DNA of 64,000 nucleotides from positions 101,090,358-101,154,357 of the forward strand of contig NC_088782.1 of assembly GCF_958450345.1 (NCBI RefSeq), written 5' to 3'. This DNA comes from Calliphora vicina (Eukaryota > Arthropoda > Insecta > Diptera > Calliphoridae). Positions 1 through 13,359 of this stretch are shown here, piece after piece (the stretch's first letter is position 1; every line of letters starts with the position of its first letter). The notes under the pieces were generated by a model that had not been told where the DNA came from, searched no databases, and saw nothing but the letters and a program-made list of their open reading frames with translations. A program made the translations under genes and the position numbers.

Positions 1-719
1 AGCTATAACCAATTATGGGCCGATACTTCATAGAATAAGGTACAACGATTTCGGTATATATGGGGAGTATTTATGAGGTATTTATAAATCATTTATGCTT
101 ATTTAAGTGATTTTCGGAAGTGAACTTTATATGGGTGCTACGGTCAAATATGGGCCGATCCACAAAAAATTTAGTGTTGTGATTTTTTTAAGCACGGAAC
201 TTATTTTTCCTGAATTTTGTGTGGTAGGCATTTACAGACCATAGAACCATATTTCGGGTAGAAATTTGTATGGGGGCTAGGTGAAATCATGGACCGATTC
301 CTATAATTTTTATCAGAGTTAGTCCTTTTAACATAAAAATAACGTATGTAAAATTTTATGGTATTATCTGCTATATATTTGCAACAATACCAAAAACAAT
401 TTTAAAATTATCATTTTTTTTTTAGGTTGTCTCACATTTTGGTTCATAACTCTGGTTTCACTGATTTTCAATACCAAACTGCTTAGGAGAACAATAAACA
501 TTTTTCTTGCAAGTTTACCAATTTTGTTTGTCTATTTTGGACGTGAGCGTGTTTTACACAGACAGACAGACGGACATAGCTCAATCGACTTAGAATTTCA
601 TAAGGATCAATAATATATATACTTTGTTGGGTCTCAGATGAATATTTCTCAATGTTACACACGGAATGACAAACTTATATATACCCTCATTCACCACTTA
701 TGGTGGTGGAGGGTATAAA
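1..719 (-). mobile_element. HINE (DINE-1-like) family A, 5' half
   Basis: Truncated by the window edge. It ends at the family's 5' terminus, the short inverted repeat CACCACTTATGGTGGTGGAGG followed by GTATAA near 690-719. Inside are monomers containing TATGGGNGCTANGGTCAAAT, a GACAGACAGACGGACA tract and the box CTCAATCGACTTAGAATTTC. Known: Drosophila DINE-1/mini-me repeats have the same layout of a GTCY microsatellite, a conserved core and a TA-rich stretch. Element orientation is minus. This stretch is repeated almost exactly at 10539-11280. Confidence 0.75.
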
Positions 720-1080
720 AATCACAAATAAAAGAATAAAAAATATTTTTAGAAATATGTATGTATATTGAAAATTCTTTGAATAAATTTACAAATGTTT
801 CAAAATAAAAGCTAAACAGTCATAGTCATACATATATCCAATAAAAACGTTTTTCTCTGTTGTATTTCAATTTAAAGCTGTCCTCCTCTATAAAAAACAC
901 TCTGTATATTCAACTGTTATTGATTCGAAAACACATATCGCTCAAAATCAGTAGTTTTAGAAGCAGTATTCAGCTGTTGGAGTTTTAACAAAATAATTAA
1001 AATTTTTTAAAAACGTATGTTATAATTAAATAAGAAAACAAAATGATTTTGAAATTAAAACTAATGTTTAGTTTTAATTT
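720..1080. other. 3' flank of orphan FReD copy
   Basis: AT-rich DNA with no gene seen. It contains an exact inverted repeat at about 1051-1081 (GAAATTAAAACTAA, 3-nt loop, and complement), immediately 3' of the stop codon on the minus strand. The same structure recurs beside gene A near 11613-11643. Confidence 0.6.
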
Positions 1081-1902
1081 CTATTTTTTAGGTCTAATCA
1101 TCATTTGAACATATTTTAAAACATAATCGCAACCATTAATTTGATTCCAACAGATGCCATATTTGCTTTTAGCCGTATCCTCGTTATCGTAGTATTTACC
1201 ATTTAAATTACTAGAAAAATATTTTTTTTAATACGGCTAAAATAAATAAACAATTACATAACAATGGTCACATGTTGACTCTCCAATATAAGACAGGAAT
1301 CGTTTGGCACATTATCTTCTCTTGGAAAAAATGTTTGTTACGAAGTGTCAACATGTGACCATTGATATCTAACTTACCTTTGGAAACATGTTGCATACCA
1401 CCATGCTCCTTGACACGACTTGGCACAATTAAACTCGTTACGATCATTGTCACGATCTCTGGTAGTAAATTTAAATCCCTGATGATAGCTAAATGAATCT
1501 CCAGCTTTGCCAGAATATTTACCCACCTTACTTAATATATAATTGTCCGTTTCATTACCAACAACAAATTCATCATATTTGGCATAGGTCGAAGAATCGT
1601 TAAAGTCTCGTAGTTGTATCAACAGTTCCATGGGTTGGAGTGTAGTCGTTAAAGCATGTAATTTATCTAAGCCGATAAAAAATTCTCCATCAATACTACC
1701 GAAGCCATCCTTGTATTCAGACCAATCGCGATAGAAATCTACGGAGCCATTAATGCGTCTTTGGATTACAGTCCAACCACCACCTTCACATGCGACCCAA
1801 AATGGTTTTGGCCCATAAAGCTGATTGTGTATGCGACATTTGTTATTTCCACAATGGTTTGTATTAAAATCAGCACAACTGGTGGGATATGATTGGGTAG
1901 TA
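1081..1902 (-). pseudogene. Orphan FReD 3' exons (headless duplicate of gene A)
   Basis: Two exons read on the minus strand. The FReD exon is 1378-1902 (acceptor CAG before 1902, donor GTAAGTT after 1378) and the last exon is 1081-1210, ending in TAG. The frame is open through both and the predicted protein segment appears the same as that of gene A: a YPTSCADF start, WTVIQRR, DEFVVGNET, the acidic DRDND site, GAWWYATCF, SNLNGKYY and the C-terminal MMIRP. No signal-peptide, coiled-coil or 46-nt exon lies between 1903 and 11642, so this copy cannot make a normal secreted protein alone. It sits downstream of gene A in the direction of transcription and could serve as an alternative 3' end. It is called a partial gene because the head is missing, not because the frame is broken. 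Confidence 0.8.
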
Positions 1903-1979
1903 CTGGAATTTCAATTAAAACTCAAATTAATACAATATATCACTTCAATTCTATCTTCTAATAATCTTAAATTTGGGTA

Positions 1980-2722
1980 CACCTATCCCTCGATCTACGC
2001 GATACTTTCTTGCACTATTTCACTTTATCACGATTATTTATTTATTATTCGAGGGATATGAAATTTTCTCGATTTACACGATTCTTTATTTGAAAAAAGC
2101 TGTTTCATTCATTTTAATGCAAGTATAAAATAAATTATATATAATTCAAACGTCTTTAGTTTCTAAAGTTATTTTGAAAAAAAATACAAATTTAAGTTGT
2201 AAAAATCATCATTTACTGAAATCAGAAAATCAGTAGTAGGTATGCATAGAAAATATTTCTTGTCAACCTTTAAATCAGGAATATTCTGAAATAATCAAAT
2301 AAGCACTTGAAGTTAAGGGTTTTGTTTGGAGACAAGTCAGGTCGCATTGACACCTAAAATTATTTGTGAAGGCCTAATTCAAGACCTGATACAATATCGT
2401 GTAGTATACAAAGAATTAAACAAAAATACATCACAAGTCCTTATTACCAAATAGACTTCCAAATATTTAAATATAATAAATAAATAACTATTTTTGACAT
2501 AAAGTCTTTATGAATTTTATAATACATTTTTTGTTATTAAATAAACTAAATTTAGTTAAATTTAATTTTGCATTAAAACAAAAAAAAAAAAATTATTGAA
2601 AAAATAACTTTATATACCTGAATTTTTCTTTTTTCTTTTTTCGATTTGCACGATTTTCTATATAATAATGTTTCGAATTTGATTTTCTGGAACATAGCTT
2701 CGTGTAAATCGAGGGATAGGTG
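1980..2722. mobile_element. MITE with TA target duplication (copy 1)
   Basis: The terminal inverted repeats are CACCTATCCCTCGATCTACG at the left and a near complement at the right (ATCGAGGGATAGGTG). Both are flanked by TA, as for Tc1/mariner-derived MITEs. The interior is AT-rich with no coding sign. The second copy in the duplicated block is at 12542-13291, inside intron 3 of gene A. Confidence 0.6.
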
Positions 2723-2790
2723 TATTTTAATTAAATTCAGAATTTGCTGAAAATAAAATTGTATTCGCTGTAATATTGTTCTGCTTTTAA

Positions 2791-3495
2791 AAATTAAAAT
2801 AGAAGCTAATTTTTATTTAAAATATATCCGTATTTACTTGTATATGAGTTTTTGTCTTCGTAGGATACCGTTAACCTGTTCGCAGGTATGGCCAAAAAAA
2901 AATATTTTTTTTAACGGCCGTTTCGAATCTCCATTTTCAAATTTTTAAAAATTTTGTTAAAGAAATTTCAGAATTTTTTGATCATCACATTGGGATTTAT
3001 TGAGATCAAAATAGGGAATAAAAATATGGGCAAAAAATTTGTTTTTCTTGAAAATCGCAAAATTTAAATCGCAGGTACGGAAAAACTGTAAGAGGTATTG
3101 ACATAATTTTTTCATATTATTATTCCCTATTTTGATCTCAATAAATCCCAATGTGATGATCAAAAAATTCTGAAATTTCTTTAACAAAATTTTTAAAAAT
3201 TTGAAAATGGAGATTAAAAAAAATTATTTTTTTGGCCATACCTGTGAATAGGTTAACGGTATCCTACGAAGACAAAAACATATACACAAGTAAATACGGA
3301 TATATTTTAGATAAAAATTAGCTAATATTTTAATTTTTCTCGAAATATGTTAATTTTTTTTCCTAAAATTTTTGTTCAAGTGGCCTGAAACACGTTAATG
3401 GTCTGGCGAATTTGTAATAACTTTAACATTTTTTAACCAAATTTTGTCATTTATATCTCATTACAGCGATAATTACGTATACATTTCGATTCAAA
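2791..3495. mobile_element. Foldback family F1, shortened palindrome
   Basis: Arms facing each other around about 3060 carry GGATACCGTTAACCTGTTCG and its near complement at about 3240-3270. The sequence matches the inner and outer parts of the complete foldback at 49078-51163 but lacks its centre and its TAGAGTGCTCC tip. It is therefore a deletion derivative with no coding content. Confidence 0.6.
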
Positions 3496-4182
3496 CTCTT
3501 TGCTACTTACATTTTCGGCTGATTTGGGTTCCATAGTTATACATACGAAGTTAAAAATATCTATATTTTTGAAAATTTAGTTTTTCTCACACCAATTTCA
3601 AATGTGACTTATTTTGACAATTCTTGTGAGAAACTTTTCGCAACATATTGTTACAGAAACACTTTTTCTCACATCCTTCCAATAATTGCTGTTTTTGTCG
3701 CAATTCAATCGTTGCATGCGGAAAGTTTTTCGATTTGAGAAATACAGAAACGGGCTACAGGAATGGTTAATAACCATAAATATACAAAAGTCCATTTATT
3801 TTGTAAAAATTTCAAAATTATTATCTCAGTCAAATGGAATTGAGTACAAATATGTTACTAAATATAACAAAAAAATTTAAATAAATTTTTTAATTAAATA
3901 TTGGATAATTTTTAAATTTATTATCACCTCGACTTTCTGATATGAAACAGAGAATATTACAAGTCCCAAAAAAAGAACATATAAGATGAAAACGCACTTC
4001 TTCTTAGCTGTGATTATTTGTCATTATAAATCATACCAAATAATTAATAAACCTCCATTATTAGATTTCAAATATATTTCAAATCATGGATTTTAGAACG
4101 TTTTTTGTATGATTAATAAATTAAAATTTTAAGAACAAAACACATTAATGAAGTCAAATTTATTGAAAGAAGGTATGTACAT
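3496..4182. other. Unassigned AT-rich stretch
   Basis: No gene, RNA or recognisable repeat end was seen. Short open frames on both strands here are what random AT-rich DNA gives. Confidence 0.5.
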
Positions 4183-4695
4183 TAGAGTGCTCCAAGATTG
4201 TATGGACGAAAAAAACTTTCTAGGTACAGGCCGTCCCCCCCTCTAGAATTGTTCTATGTATTGTAGAAACACGTTGTGTCAAATATTAGGATGATAGGAT
4301 AACGTTAACTGGTGGCGCAACGACGCTGAAGTTTTGAGGTGCATTTACAAGGGGAAAATACGCAATTTTTTCAGTTTTTGTAAAAATTTTGCCATTAAAT
4401 AATGACTTTTACAATTTAATTTAAAAGAATCGAAATGTGTACGTAATTGTCGTTATAATAAGATATAAAAGACAAAAATTGGTGAAAAAATGTTAAAGTT
4501 ATTAAAAAATCGCCAGGCCATTAACGTGTATCAGGCCACTAGAACAAGAAATTTATGAACAAAATTAACATATTTTGAGAAATATTAAAATAAAAGCTTA
4601 TTTTTACTTAAAATATATCCATATTTACTTGTATATGAGTTTTTGTCCTCGTAGGATACCGTTAACCTATTCGCAGGTATGACCAAAATGACGGT
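4183..4695. mobile_element. Foldback family F1, single arm
   Basis: Begins with the tip TAGAGTGCTCCAAGATTG and runs through a CCGTCCCCCCCTCTAGAATT segment and CTGGTGGCGCAACGACGCTG to GGATACCGTTAACCTATTCG. It is collinear with one arm of the full element at 49078-51163. The other arm is absent, so it is immobile unless it was separated from the 2791-3495 piece by rearrangement. Confidence 0.65.
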
Positions 4696-5540
4696 AAATA
4701 GCGTCACAGTAGGCACTTTTCTAAAAAAACTCAGTTTTTGGAACACATTTTCCCCGTTTTAGGAATTTCGGTATTTGAAAATAAAAAATGTCAAAAATTA
4801 TAATGTCATTAATTTAAGGACATTTGGATCTAAGTTAGTTCCCAATTTTGTTATGATATCTTTAACCGTTAAAATTTTACATTAAATCTAATTTTATATT
4901 TTTCTTCATGGAAAATCACCATATTATAATTTTTTTAGTTTTTAAGGTAAATGACGTTCAAAAATTAATTAAATTCTTTAACTTTATTAAAATATGAATC
5001 TACAAGTCCTAAGGTTTTTACCAATATCAAATACTTATATAAAAAGCATATATCTACTACTCAGAAGCTCCACAAACCTTGCCGCCTTTGAAAAATTTGA
5101 ACGTTTTTTCATATATTGCATGCAAAATGTGTATACTTACATATTAAATGTAACTAATGAATTCAAACGTATACTGACCTTAAAGAAAAGTTGGTATAAT
5201 GCATTTTTCGCAGTAAAAACAAATAATATTTATTTTCGTGTAGGTTAATCTTCATTTAGATATATATTATTTGAACATTTTTATCCTTATATTGTAGACC
5301 ATAATATAGTATTTGGGCCAGTGTGTATTCTATGTAAATTATTTTTGCAGAGTTATAAAATTTATTGAACACGATTTTTATTTTTTTTAAATTACAAACA
5401 ATTGTTTCTAATTCAGCAATTTATAACTAAAATTCCTGTTTGAACGTATGAATTTTAACAATTTATATACTTAATAATTAGTTAATACGTTTGGATCAAC
5501 ATTTTTCCCTTTTAACATCAAGTGAAGAAACAGAGTATAA
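4696..5540. other. AT-rich DNA ending in a HINE-A fragment
   Basis: 4696-5390 shows no gene. About 5395-5540 matches the segment next to the hairpin end of HINE family A (ATTTATAACTAAAATTCCTG through AAGTGAAGAAACAGAGTATA). It is fused directly to the hairpin end of the next HINE. Confidence 0.5.
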
Positions 5541-6157
5541 ACAAGTAAGAGTGCTATATTCGGCTATGCCGAATCTTATATACCCTTCACCTTTGTTGTG
5601 GATGCATTATTATTTTTTATAATTAGTATATATGTATGTACATTGCCCACTTTCAGCGTACAGCACCCTAAATTTATCAAGAACACAAAAAACAACAACA
5701 ACGCCAAACGAAACAAAACACCAAAAGAAAAAACAAAATACGCAAGGCAATGAAACCAACACACATCCAAACATACGTTTAATTCAGCGAAATGCAAACT
5801 CACACCACTACAGTTTTTAGATCTTGTAGTTGTATGAGTTGAGAATTATTCTCTGGCAAAAACAAAAACAAATAGCTGAAATAATGAAATAAACAAACAT
5901 AAAAGCGTAACACAACCTGCTTCTATCAATGCTCATGCGAGACTGACTGTTTTTATACAATGTGTGTGCTTGCGTACATGTGAAAATAAAAACAAGAGAG
6001 CTCATTTGAGAGCTCACTGCAGCTCGCTGGTTTAATTGTATAAAAAACAACAACAACGCCAAAAGAAACAAAATACGCAAAGCATGCACATTCAAACATA
6101 CGATTTGTTGATTTTTTTGTCAAAAAAACCAACACACAACCAAACAAACGTTTAGTT

Positions 6158-8409
6158 CAGTGTTGCCAGACAAAGTTTACCTTATGTCCCCAATCTGAAA
6201 GTCGATGTTCCCAAAAAATCCCCATTTCAAAATTGAAATCCCCAATTTTGTCACCATAAAAAAAATTAAATTATATTGTAAATACTAAATTTTACTATGT
6301 TGAGTTTAAGAAACTAAACATAGTACATCTATTTTACATCTATTTACCTCATTGTCAGTTTTCAAAATGTTGATTCATCGATTTTGGAACAAGTTGTTTG
6401 GAAGATGTCATTTTACTTTGAAACCTGCCAAAAATTCTTGATGTTTATCCGATTTTTGTATGAATTAGTTTTTATAACTCCTTGAGAAATCAAGAGCTTT
6501 TTTTATTCCAGAAAAAGAAAGTATATTTTGTAAAATATGGACAAAATAATCCCTAATTTCACCGCATCGGAAGTGGAATCCATTTAAGTATAATTTAAAA
6601 AAAAGCACTGAAAAACTCATTGTCGTATTAAAATAGAATTTAAAGATAACACTCTGCTACAAAATGAAACTTTTTGTCAGAACTTTAAAAGCGACCCAAT
6701 GGTGGTTGTAGGCCTAGGTGAGGGAATACTAAAACCGTTTTCAAAGATTTTGAAACTTCCTCAAAATTTTGAGTTATTTTGAAAAAACAGTTTTAAGTAG
6801 TACTTTAGTACCTCTAACTCACACATTTTGCATATTTTTTTCGTCGTTTTTCATATTCAAAAAAGTTATTTAAATTTTTTTCTATGAAAACCTATTTTTA
6901 CACAGTGTTTTAAAGACAATATAAACATTACTCGTCGAAATCGGTTTATATTTGCAAAAGTTATTAAACTTTTTCGAAAAAAGTTCCAAAGAGCTGATGT
7001 TTGCAACTTGCAAAAATATTGTCCCAATACCCACCTTAAAGTATACCCAATATGTTCTGGATCACTTTCTGAGTCGATTTTGCCGTTTTGTCCGTCCGTC
7101 CATGTAAACCTTGTAATCAAACTTCAGGTCGCAATTTCAAAGATAATTTGGTACAAACTCTTGTATTGCCCCAAGGACGAAGCCTATTGAATTTGAATGG
7201 GTACATCATTTCTCATAGCCCCCATACGATTGACCTATCTGAAAATAGTTAAGTTCTCATAAATATCTTAGTTATATAGATATAAAAATCAAATTCAGCA
7301 AAAATAATTTTTATATATGCCTAACCTGCCTCACCAAATTTACCATTTAATGCCCACTTTCGAAAATCATTTTAATGAGTATAGATTTCTTAAAAATATT
7401 TCAAACTCAAATAAAATTCAACACAAATAGTTTTTATATACATATACAGAAGACAAGTTAAGAACTAAATTTTCTTTATACATTGCAATAAAAATGTATA
7501 TCAATGCATTGGTATAAGCTTTCATATCAAAATAAGTATTGAAATGCTATTAAAAACAAATTTTGTTTCTTTTTTTTAGATATTCTTAACAAAAACAATA
7601 CTTATAACTTACAAATGTATCAAAAGATGCACTGTATTTTAAAACGTAATCAGTTTTCTTTCCAAACCCGTTGAAAAATATAAAGTCGGACAAAAACTGA
7701 CTAAAGCTGGCCACACACGGAATGATTTGTTCGCCTGATTTGTGATTGAAAATTTTCAATTACTTGTGATTTTTATCGCGCACATCCCCATTAACAAGTA
7801 ACAAGATGTCGAACACGAACAAATCATAATCAAAATCAACCGTGTGTGGTCAGCTTAAGTTACAGGTCGACGATAAGTAAATTCTGAATTTGAGGATGTT
7901 TCTGAAATTTTTTGACATTTTTTTCACTTTCGCACAGTGTAATTAACATTTAAATACGAAGTCAAAAATTGGCTCCTAGAGAATGATTTACCTTTCTGTG
8001 TTTAGCAAGAATTTAAAACAATTTAATATCTGTGAACTTTTGATGAAATCCTTTTTTAATTTTTTTATTATCAAAGTAGTGTCCTGGAAACGATAAATCT
8101 AAAATTTTTGTGTTTTTCATCAAATTCTGAAGAAATGAAAGAAATAAAATATGATTATTTAAACAAAATATAAAACCAAATAGATTAGAAATTGAAATGT
8201 TTGTCAATAAATAGCTCTTCTGTTTTATTACTAAGCCAAGTACTCTACATTGTGAATACCGTTAATGTCTAAAAATGTAAAATCCCCAAAAATGGATATA
8301 AATCCCCAAATTTTTTTAAAATCCCCAAATCCCTCCCCACGAAATTCTGTCCCCAAAAAAATCTTGAAATCCCCAAATTGGGGACAAATCCCCACATCTG
8401 GCTACACTG
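6158..8409. mobile_element. hAT-like nonautonomous element with 8-bp target duplication
   Basis: The flanks are exact 8-bp direct repeats GTTTAGTT (6150-6157 and 8410-8417). The ends are inverted: CAGTGTTGCCAGA at the left and TCTGGCTACACTG at the right. An 8-bp duplication with CAGNG tips is the hAT signature. Near both ends are runs of the word ATCCCCAAAT. No transposase motif was seen in any frame, so it is probably a deletion derivative. The piece at about 8160-8265 matches the tip of another MITE (see 33731-33888). Confidence 0.75.
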
Positions 8410-8710
8410 GTTTAGTTGTATAAAAAACAACAACAACGCCAAAAGAAACAAAAAACAAAAAAAAAAAACAAATACACAAAGCTTGCACACCCAAGCATAC
8501 GTTTTGTTGTTTTTTTGTCAAAGCATGCAATACATTGTGTTTTTTGATGAAATTTTCAGAGGTTGTCTCGGATTTTTGCTCATATCTCCGTTATTTATGG
8601 ACGGATTTTGCTGATTTTAAATAGCAAAATTCTCGAAAGTATGTCTGACAGAATTGTTGAAGATTTGGATCCCGGAGATATCTGGGGCCTTCAGAAAATT
8701 GATTTCAACA

Positions 8711-9379
<669 letters not shown>

Positions 9380-9512
9380 GGCTTAATCGACTCCGCTATC
9401 TATAAGGATCCAGAATATATATACTTTATAGGGTCGGAAATGAAAAATGTAGAAATTACAAACGGAATGACAAACTTATATATACCCTTCTCACGAAGCT
9501 GAAGGGTATAAA

Positions 9513-11280
9513 AAAGGGTACACAAATATATTTAGACAAATTTCAAAATATTTGGTTGTGGGACTTATGTGGGAGCTATGACCTATTATGATTCGATTGT
9601 CATAAAATATTTTTACGTGATTTTTATGTATATATATGAGAGCTGTGTCCAATTATGAACCAATATTCACAAAATTCAGTATTATGATTTTTGAATACAA
9701 ATTACTGATCTGTGTACTATTTTGGTTTAATATATGGATGCTATGACCTATTATGGTCCTAAGTTAAGGGTTATTTTTGTAGAATTTCATATAAACAATG
9801 CTATTAACAAGAGTGGACCTTATGTGGGAGCTATGCCGAATTATGCACCAATATTTAAAAAATCTTGTAGTAGTGTAGATTTTTATGGATATTTGTTCAG
9901 GGTAATGTGTTTTCCTGAAGAAGTTCTTATATGGAGGTTATGACTAATTATGGGCCTATCATCATAAAATTTTGTACATCGATTTTTGTATATATTGAAT
10001 AAATTTGTTTTGAATTTCAACCTGATAACTATATTTGTAAGAAATTTATGAGGATATTAGTGATTTTCGGGAGTGGATCTTATATGGGAGCTATGGTTAA
10101 ATATGGACCGATATTCACAAAATCCAGAAGTATGATTATTGGATACAAATTACTGCGTTATTTCATTTTGATATCGATGTGTTTTAAATATTTTTTAAGG
10201 TTAATATCTTTTTGCGGAAATGGGCCTTATAGGGGAGCTATGACCAATTATAGGCCAATCTAAATAAAATTTGGTACAGTGATATCTATATATATGAGTA
10301 TAATTTTTGAATTTTAGCATGATAAATGTATTTATAAGAGTTTTATGAGTACTTAACTGATTTTTGGAAGTGGACCTTATATGGGAGCTATGGTTAAATA
10401 TGGACCGATATTCACAAAATCCTGTAGTATGATTTCTAAGTATAAATTATGGATCTATGTAAAATTTTGTTTTGATATTGATATTTTTTAGATATTTATG
10501 TAGGTTATTGTGTTTTTCGGAAGTGGTCCTTATATGGGAGCTATAACCAATTATGGGCCGATACTTCATAGAATAAGGTACAACGATTTCGGTATATATG
10601 GGGAGTATTTATGAGGTATTTATAAATCATTTATGCTTATTTAAGTGATTTTCGGAAGTGAACTTTATATGGGGGCTACGGTCAAATATGGGCCGATCCA
10701 CAAAAAATTTAGTGTTGTGATTTTTTTAAGCACGGAACTTATTTTTCCTGAATTTTGTGTGGTAGGCATTTACAGACCATAGAACCATATTTCGGGTAGA
10801 AATTTGTATGGGGGCTAGGTGAAATCATGGACCGATTCCTATAATTTTTATCAGAGTTAGTCCTTTTAACATAAAAATAACGTATGTAAAATTTTATGGT
10901 ATTATCTGCTATATATTTGCAACAATACCAAAAACAATTTTAAAATTATCATTTTTTTTTTAGGTTGTCTCACATTTTGGTTCATAACTCTGGTTTCACT
11001 GATTTTCAATACCAAACTGCTTAGGAGAACAATAAACATTTTTCTTGCAAGTTTACCAATTTTGTTTGTCTATTTTGGACGTGAGCGTGTTTTACACAGA
11101 CAGACAGACGGACATAGCTCAATCGACTTAGAATTTCATAAGGATCAATAATATATATACTTTGTTGGGTCTCAGTATATATACTTTGTTGGGTCTCAGA
11201 TGAATATTTCTCAATGTTACACACGGAATGACAAACTTATATATACCCTCATTCACCACTTATGGTGGTGGAGGGTATAA
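9513..11280 (-). mobile_element. HINE family A lacking its hairpin tip
   Basis: Starts AAGGGTACACAAATATATTT, directly after the 5' end of the previous HINE, and runs through about ten monomers with GGGAGCTATGNCC boxes. It ends CACTTATGGTGGTGGAGGG then TATAA. It contains one extra 24-bp tandem copy of TATATACTTTGTTGGGTCTC near 11155-11195. Positions from 10539 on belong to the segmental duplication. Confidence 0.75.
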
Positions 11281-13359
11281 AAATCACAAATAAAAGAATA
11301 AAAAATATTTTTAGAAATATGTATGTATATTGAAAATTCTTTGAATAAATTTACAAATGTTTCAAAATAAAAGCTAAACAGTCATAGTCATACATATATC
11401 CAATAAAAACGTTTTTCTCTGTTGTATTTCAATTTAAAGCTGTCCTCCTCTATAAAAAACACTCTGTATATTCAACTGTTATTGATTCGAAAACACATAT
11501 CGCTCAAAATCAGTAGTTTTAGAAGCAGTATTCAGCTGTTGGAGTTTTAACAAAATAATTAAAATTTTTTAAAAACGTATGTTATAATTAAATAAGAAAA
11601 CAAAATGATTTTGAAATTAAAACTAATGTTTAGTTTTAATTTCTATTTTTTAGGTCTAATCATCATTTGAACATATTTTAAAACATAATCGCAACCATTA
11701 ATTTGATTCCAACAGATGCCATATTTGCTTTTAGCCGTATCCTCGTTATCGTAGTATTTACCATTTAAATTACTAGAAAAATATTTGTTTTAATACGGCT
11801 AAAATAAATAAACAATTACATAACAATGGTCACATGTTGACTCTCCAATATAAGACAGGAATCGTTTGGCACATTATCTTCTCTTGGAAAAAATGTTTGT
11901 TACGAAGTGTCAACATGTGACCATTGATATCTAACTTACCTTTGGAAACATGTTGCATACCACCATGCTCCTTGACACGACTTGGCACAATTAAACTCGT
12001 TACGATCATTGTCACGATCTCTGGTAGTAAATTTAAATCCCTGATGATAGCTAAATGAATCTCCAGCTTTGCCAGAATATTTACCCACCTTACTTAATAT
12101 ATAATTGTCCGTTTCATTACCAACAACAAATTCATCATATTTGGCATAGGTCGAAGAATCGTTAAAGTCTCGTAGTTGTATCAACAGTTCCATGGGTTGG
12201 AGTGTAGTCGTTAAAGCATGTAATTTATCTAAGCCGATAAAAAATTCTCCATCAATACTACCGAAGCCATCCTTGTATTCAGACCAATCGCGATAGAAAT
12301 CTACGGAGCCATTAATGCGTCTTTGGATTACAGTCCAACCACCACCTTCACATGCGACCCAAAATGGTTTTGGCCCATAAAGCTGATTGTGTATGCGACA
12401 TTTGTTATTTCCACAATGGTTTGTATTAAAATCAGCACAACTGGTGGGATATGATTGGGTAGTACTGGAATTTCAATTAAAACTCAAATTAATACAATAT
12501 ATCACTTCAATTCTATCTTCTAATAATCTTAAATTTGGGTACACCTATCCCTCGATCTACGCGATACTTTCTTGCACTATTTCACTTTATCACGATTATT
12601 TATTTATTTATTATTCGAGGGATATGAAATTTTCTCGATTTACACGATTCTTTATTTGAAAAAAGCTGTTTCATTCATTTTAATGCAAGTATAAAATAAA
12701 TTATATATAATTCAAACGTCTTTAGTTTCTAAAGTTATTTTGAAAAAAAATACAAATTTAAGTTGTAAAAATCATCATTTACTGAAATCAGAAAATCAGT
12801 AGTAGGTATGCATAGAAAATATTTCTTGTCAACCTTTAAATCAGGAATATTCTGAAATAATCAAATAAGCACTTGAAGTTAAGGGTTTTGTTTGGAGACA
12901 AGTCAGGTCGCATTGACACCTAAAATTATTTGTGAAGGCCTAATTCAAGACCTGATACAATATCGTGTAGTATACAAAGAATTAAACAAAAATACATCAC
13001 AAGTCCTTATTACCAAATAGACTTCCAAATATTTAAATATAATAAATAAATAACTATTTTTGACTAAAGTCTTTATGAATTTTATAATACATTTTTTGTT
13101 ATTAAATAAACTAAATTTAGTTAAATTTAAAAAATTTAGTTAAATAAAAAAAAAAAAAAAATTATTGAAAAAATAACTTTATATACCTGAATTTTTCTTT
13201 TTTCTTTTTTCGATTTGCACGATTTTCTATATAATAATGTTTCGAATTTGATTTTCTGGAACATAGCTTCGTGTAAATCGAGGGATAGGTGTATTTTAAT
13301 TAAATTCAGAATTTGCTGAAAATAAAATTGTATTCGCTGTAATATTGTTCTGCTTTTAA
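10539..13359. repeat. Segmental duplication, copy 2
   Basis: Matches 1-2790 almost base for base. This copy is joined to the complete gene A. The match breaks inside CTGCTTTTAA at 13359, where a HINE family B insertion follows. Confidence 0.9.

Larger units (their letters stand above)
1..2790. repeat. Segmental duplication, copy 1
   Basis: Position 1 aligns with 10539 and position 2790 with 13359. The two copies share the HINE end, the FReD terminal exons and the intronic MITE. Visible differences are few: a base change near 134, a 24-bp duplication present only in copy 2 near 11172, one T/G change near 1226, a 4-bp ATTT difference near 2040 and a poly(A)/indel change near 2570. The 85-residue core of the FReD exon is identical in both. 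The left end lies outside the window, so the unit may be longer. Confidence 0.9.

Noticed and set aside
1268..1453. 61-codon frame overlapping the FReD exon in another frame, also at 11830
   Set aside because: Shadow of the FReD exon and its intron; the FReD frame has the domain motifs and correct splice sites.
5576..6147. Several short overlapping frames (Phe/Leu-rich on minus, Thr/Asn/Lys-rich on plus)
   Set aside because: They come from the AACAACAACAACGCC-type simple sequence of the family C HINE; hydrophobic runs are a by-product of A/T-rich DNA.
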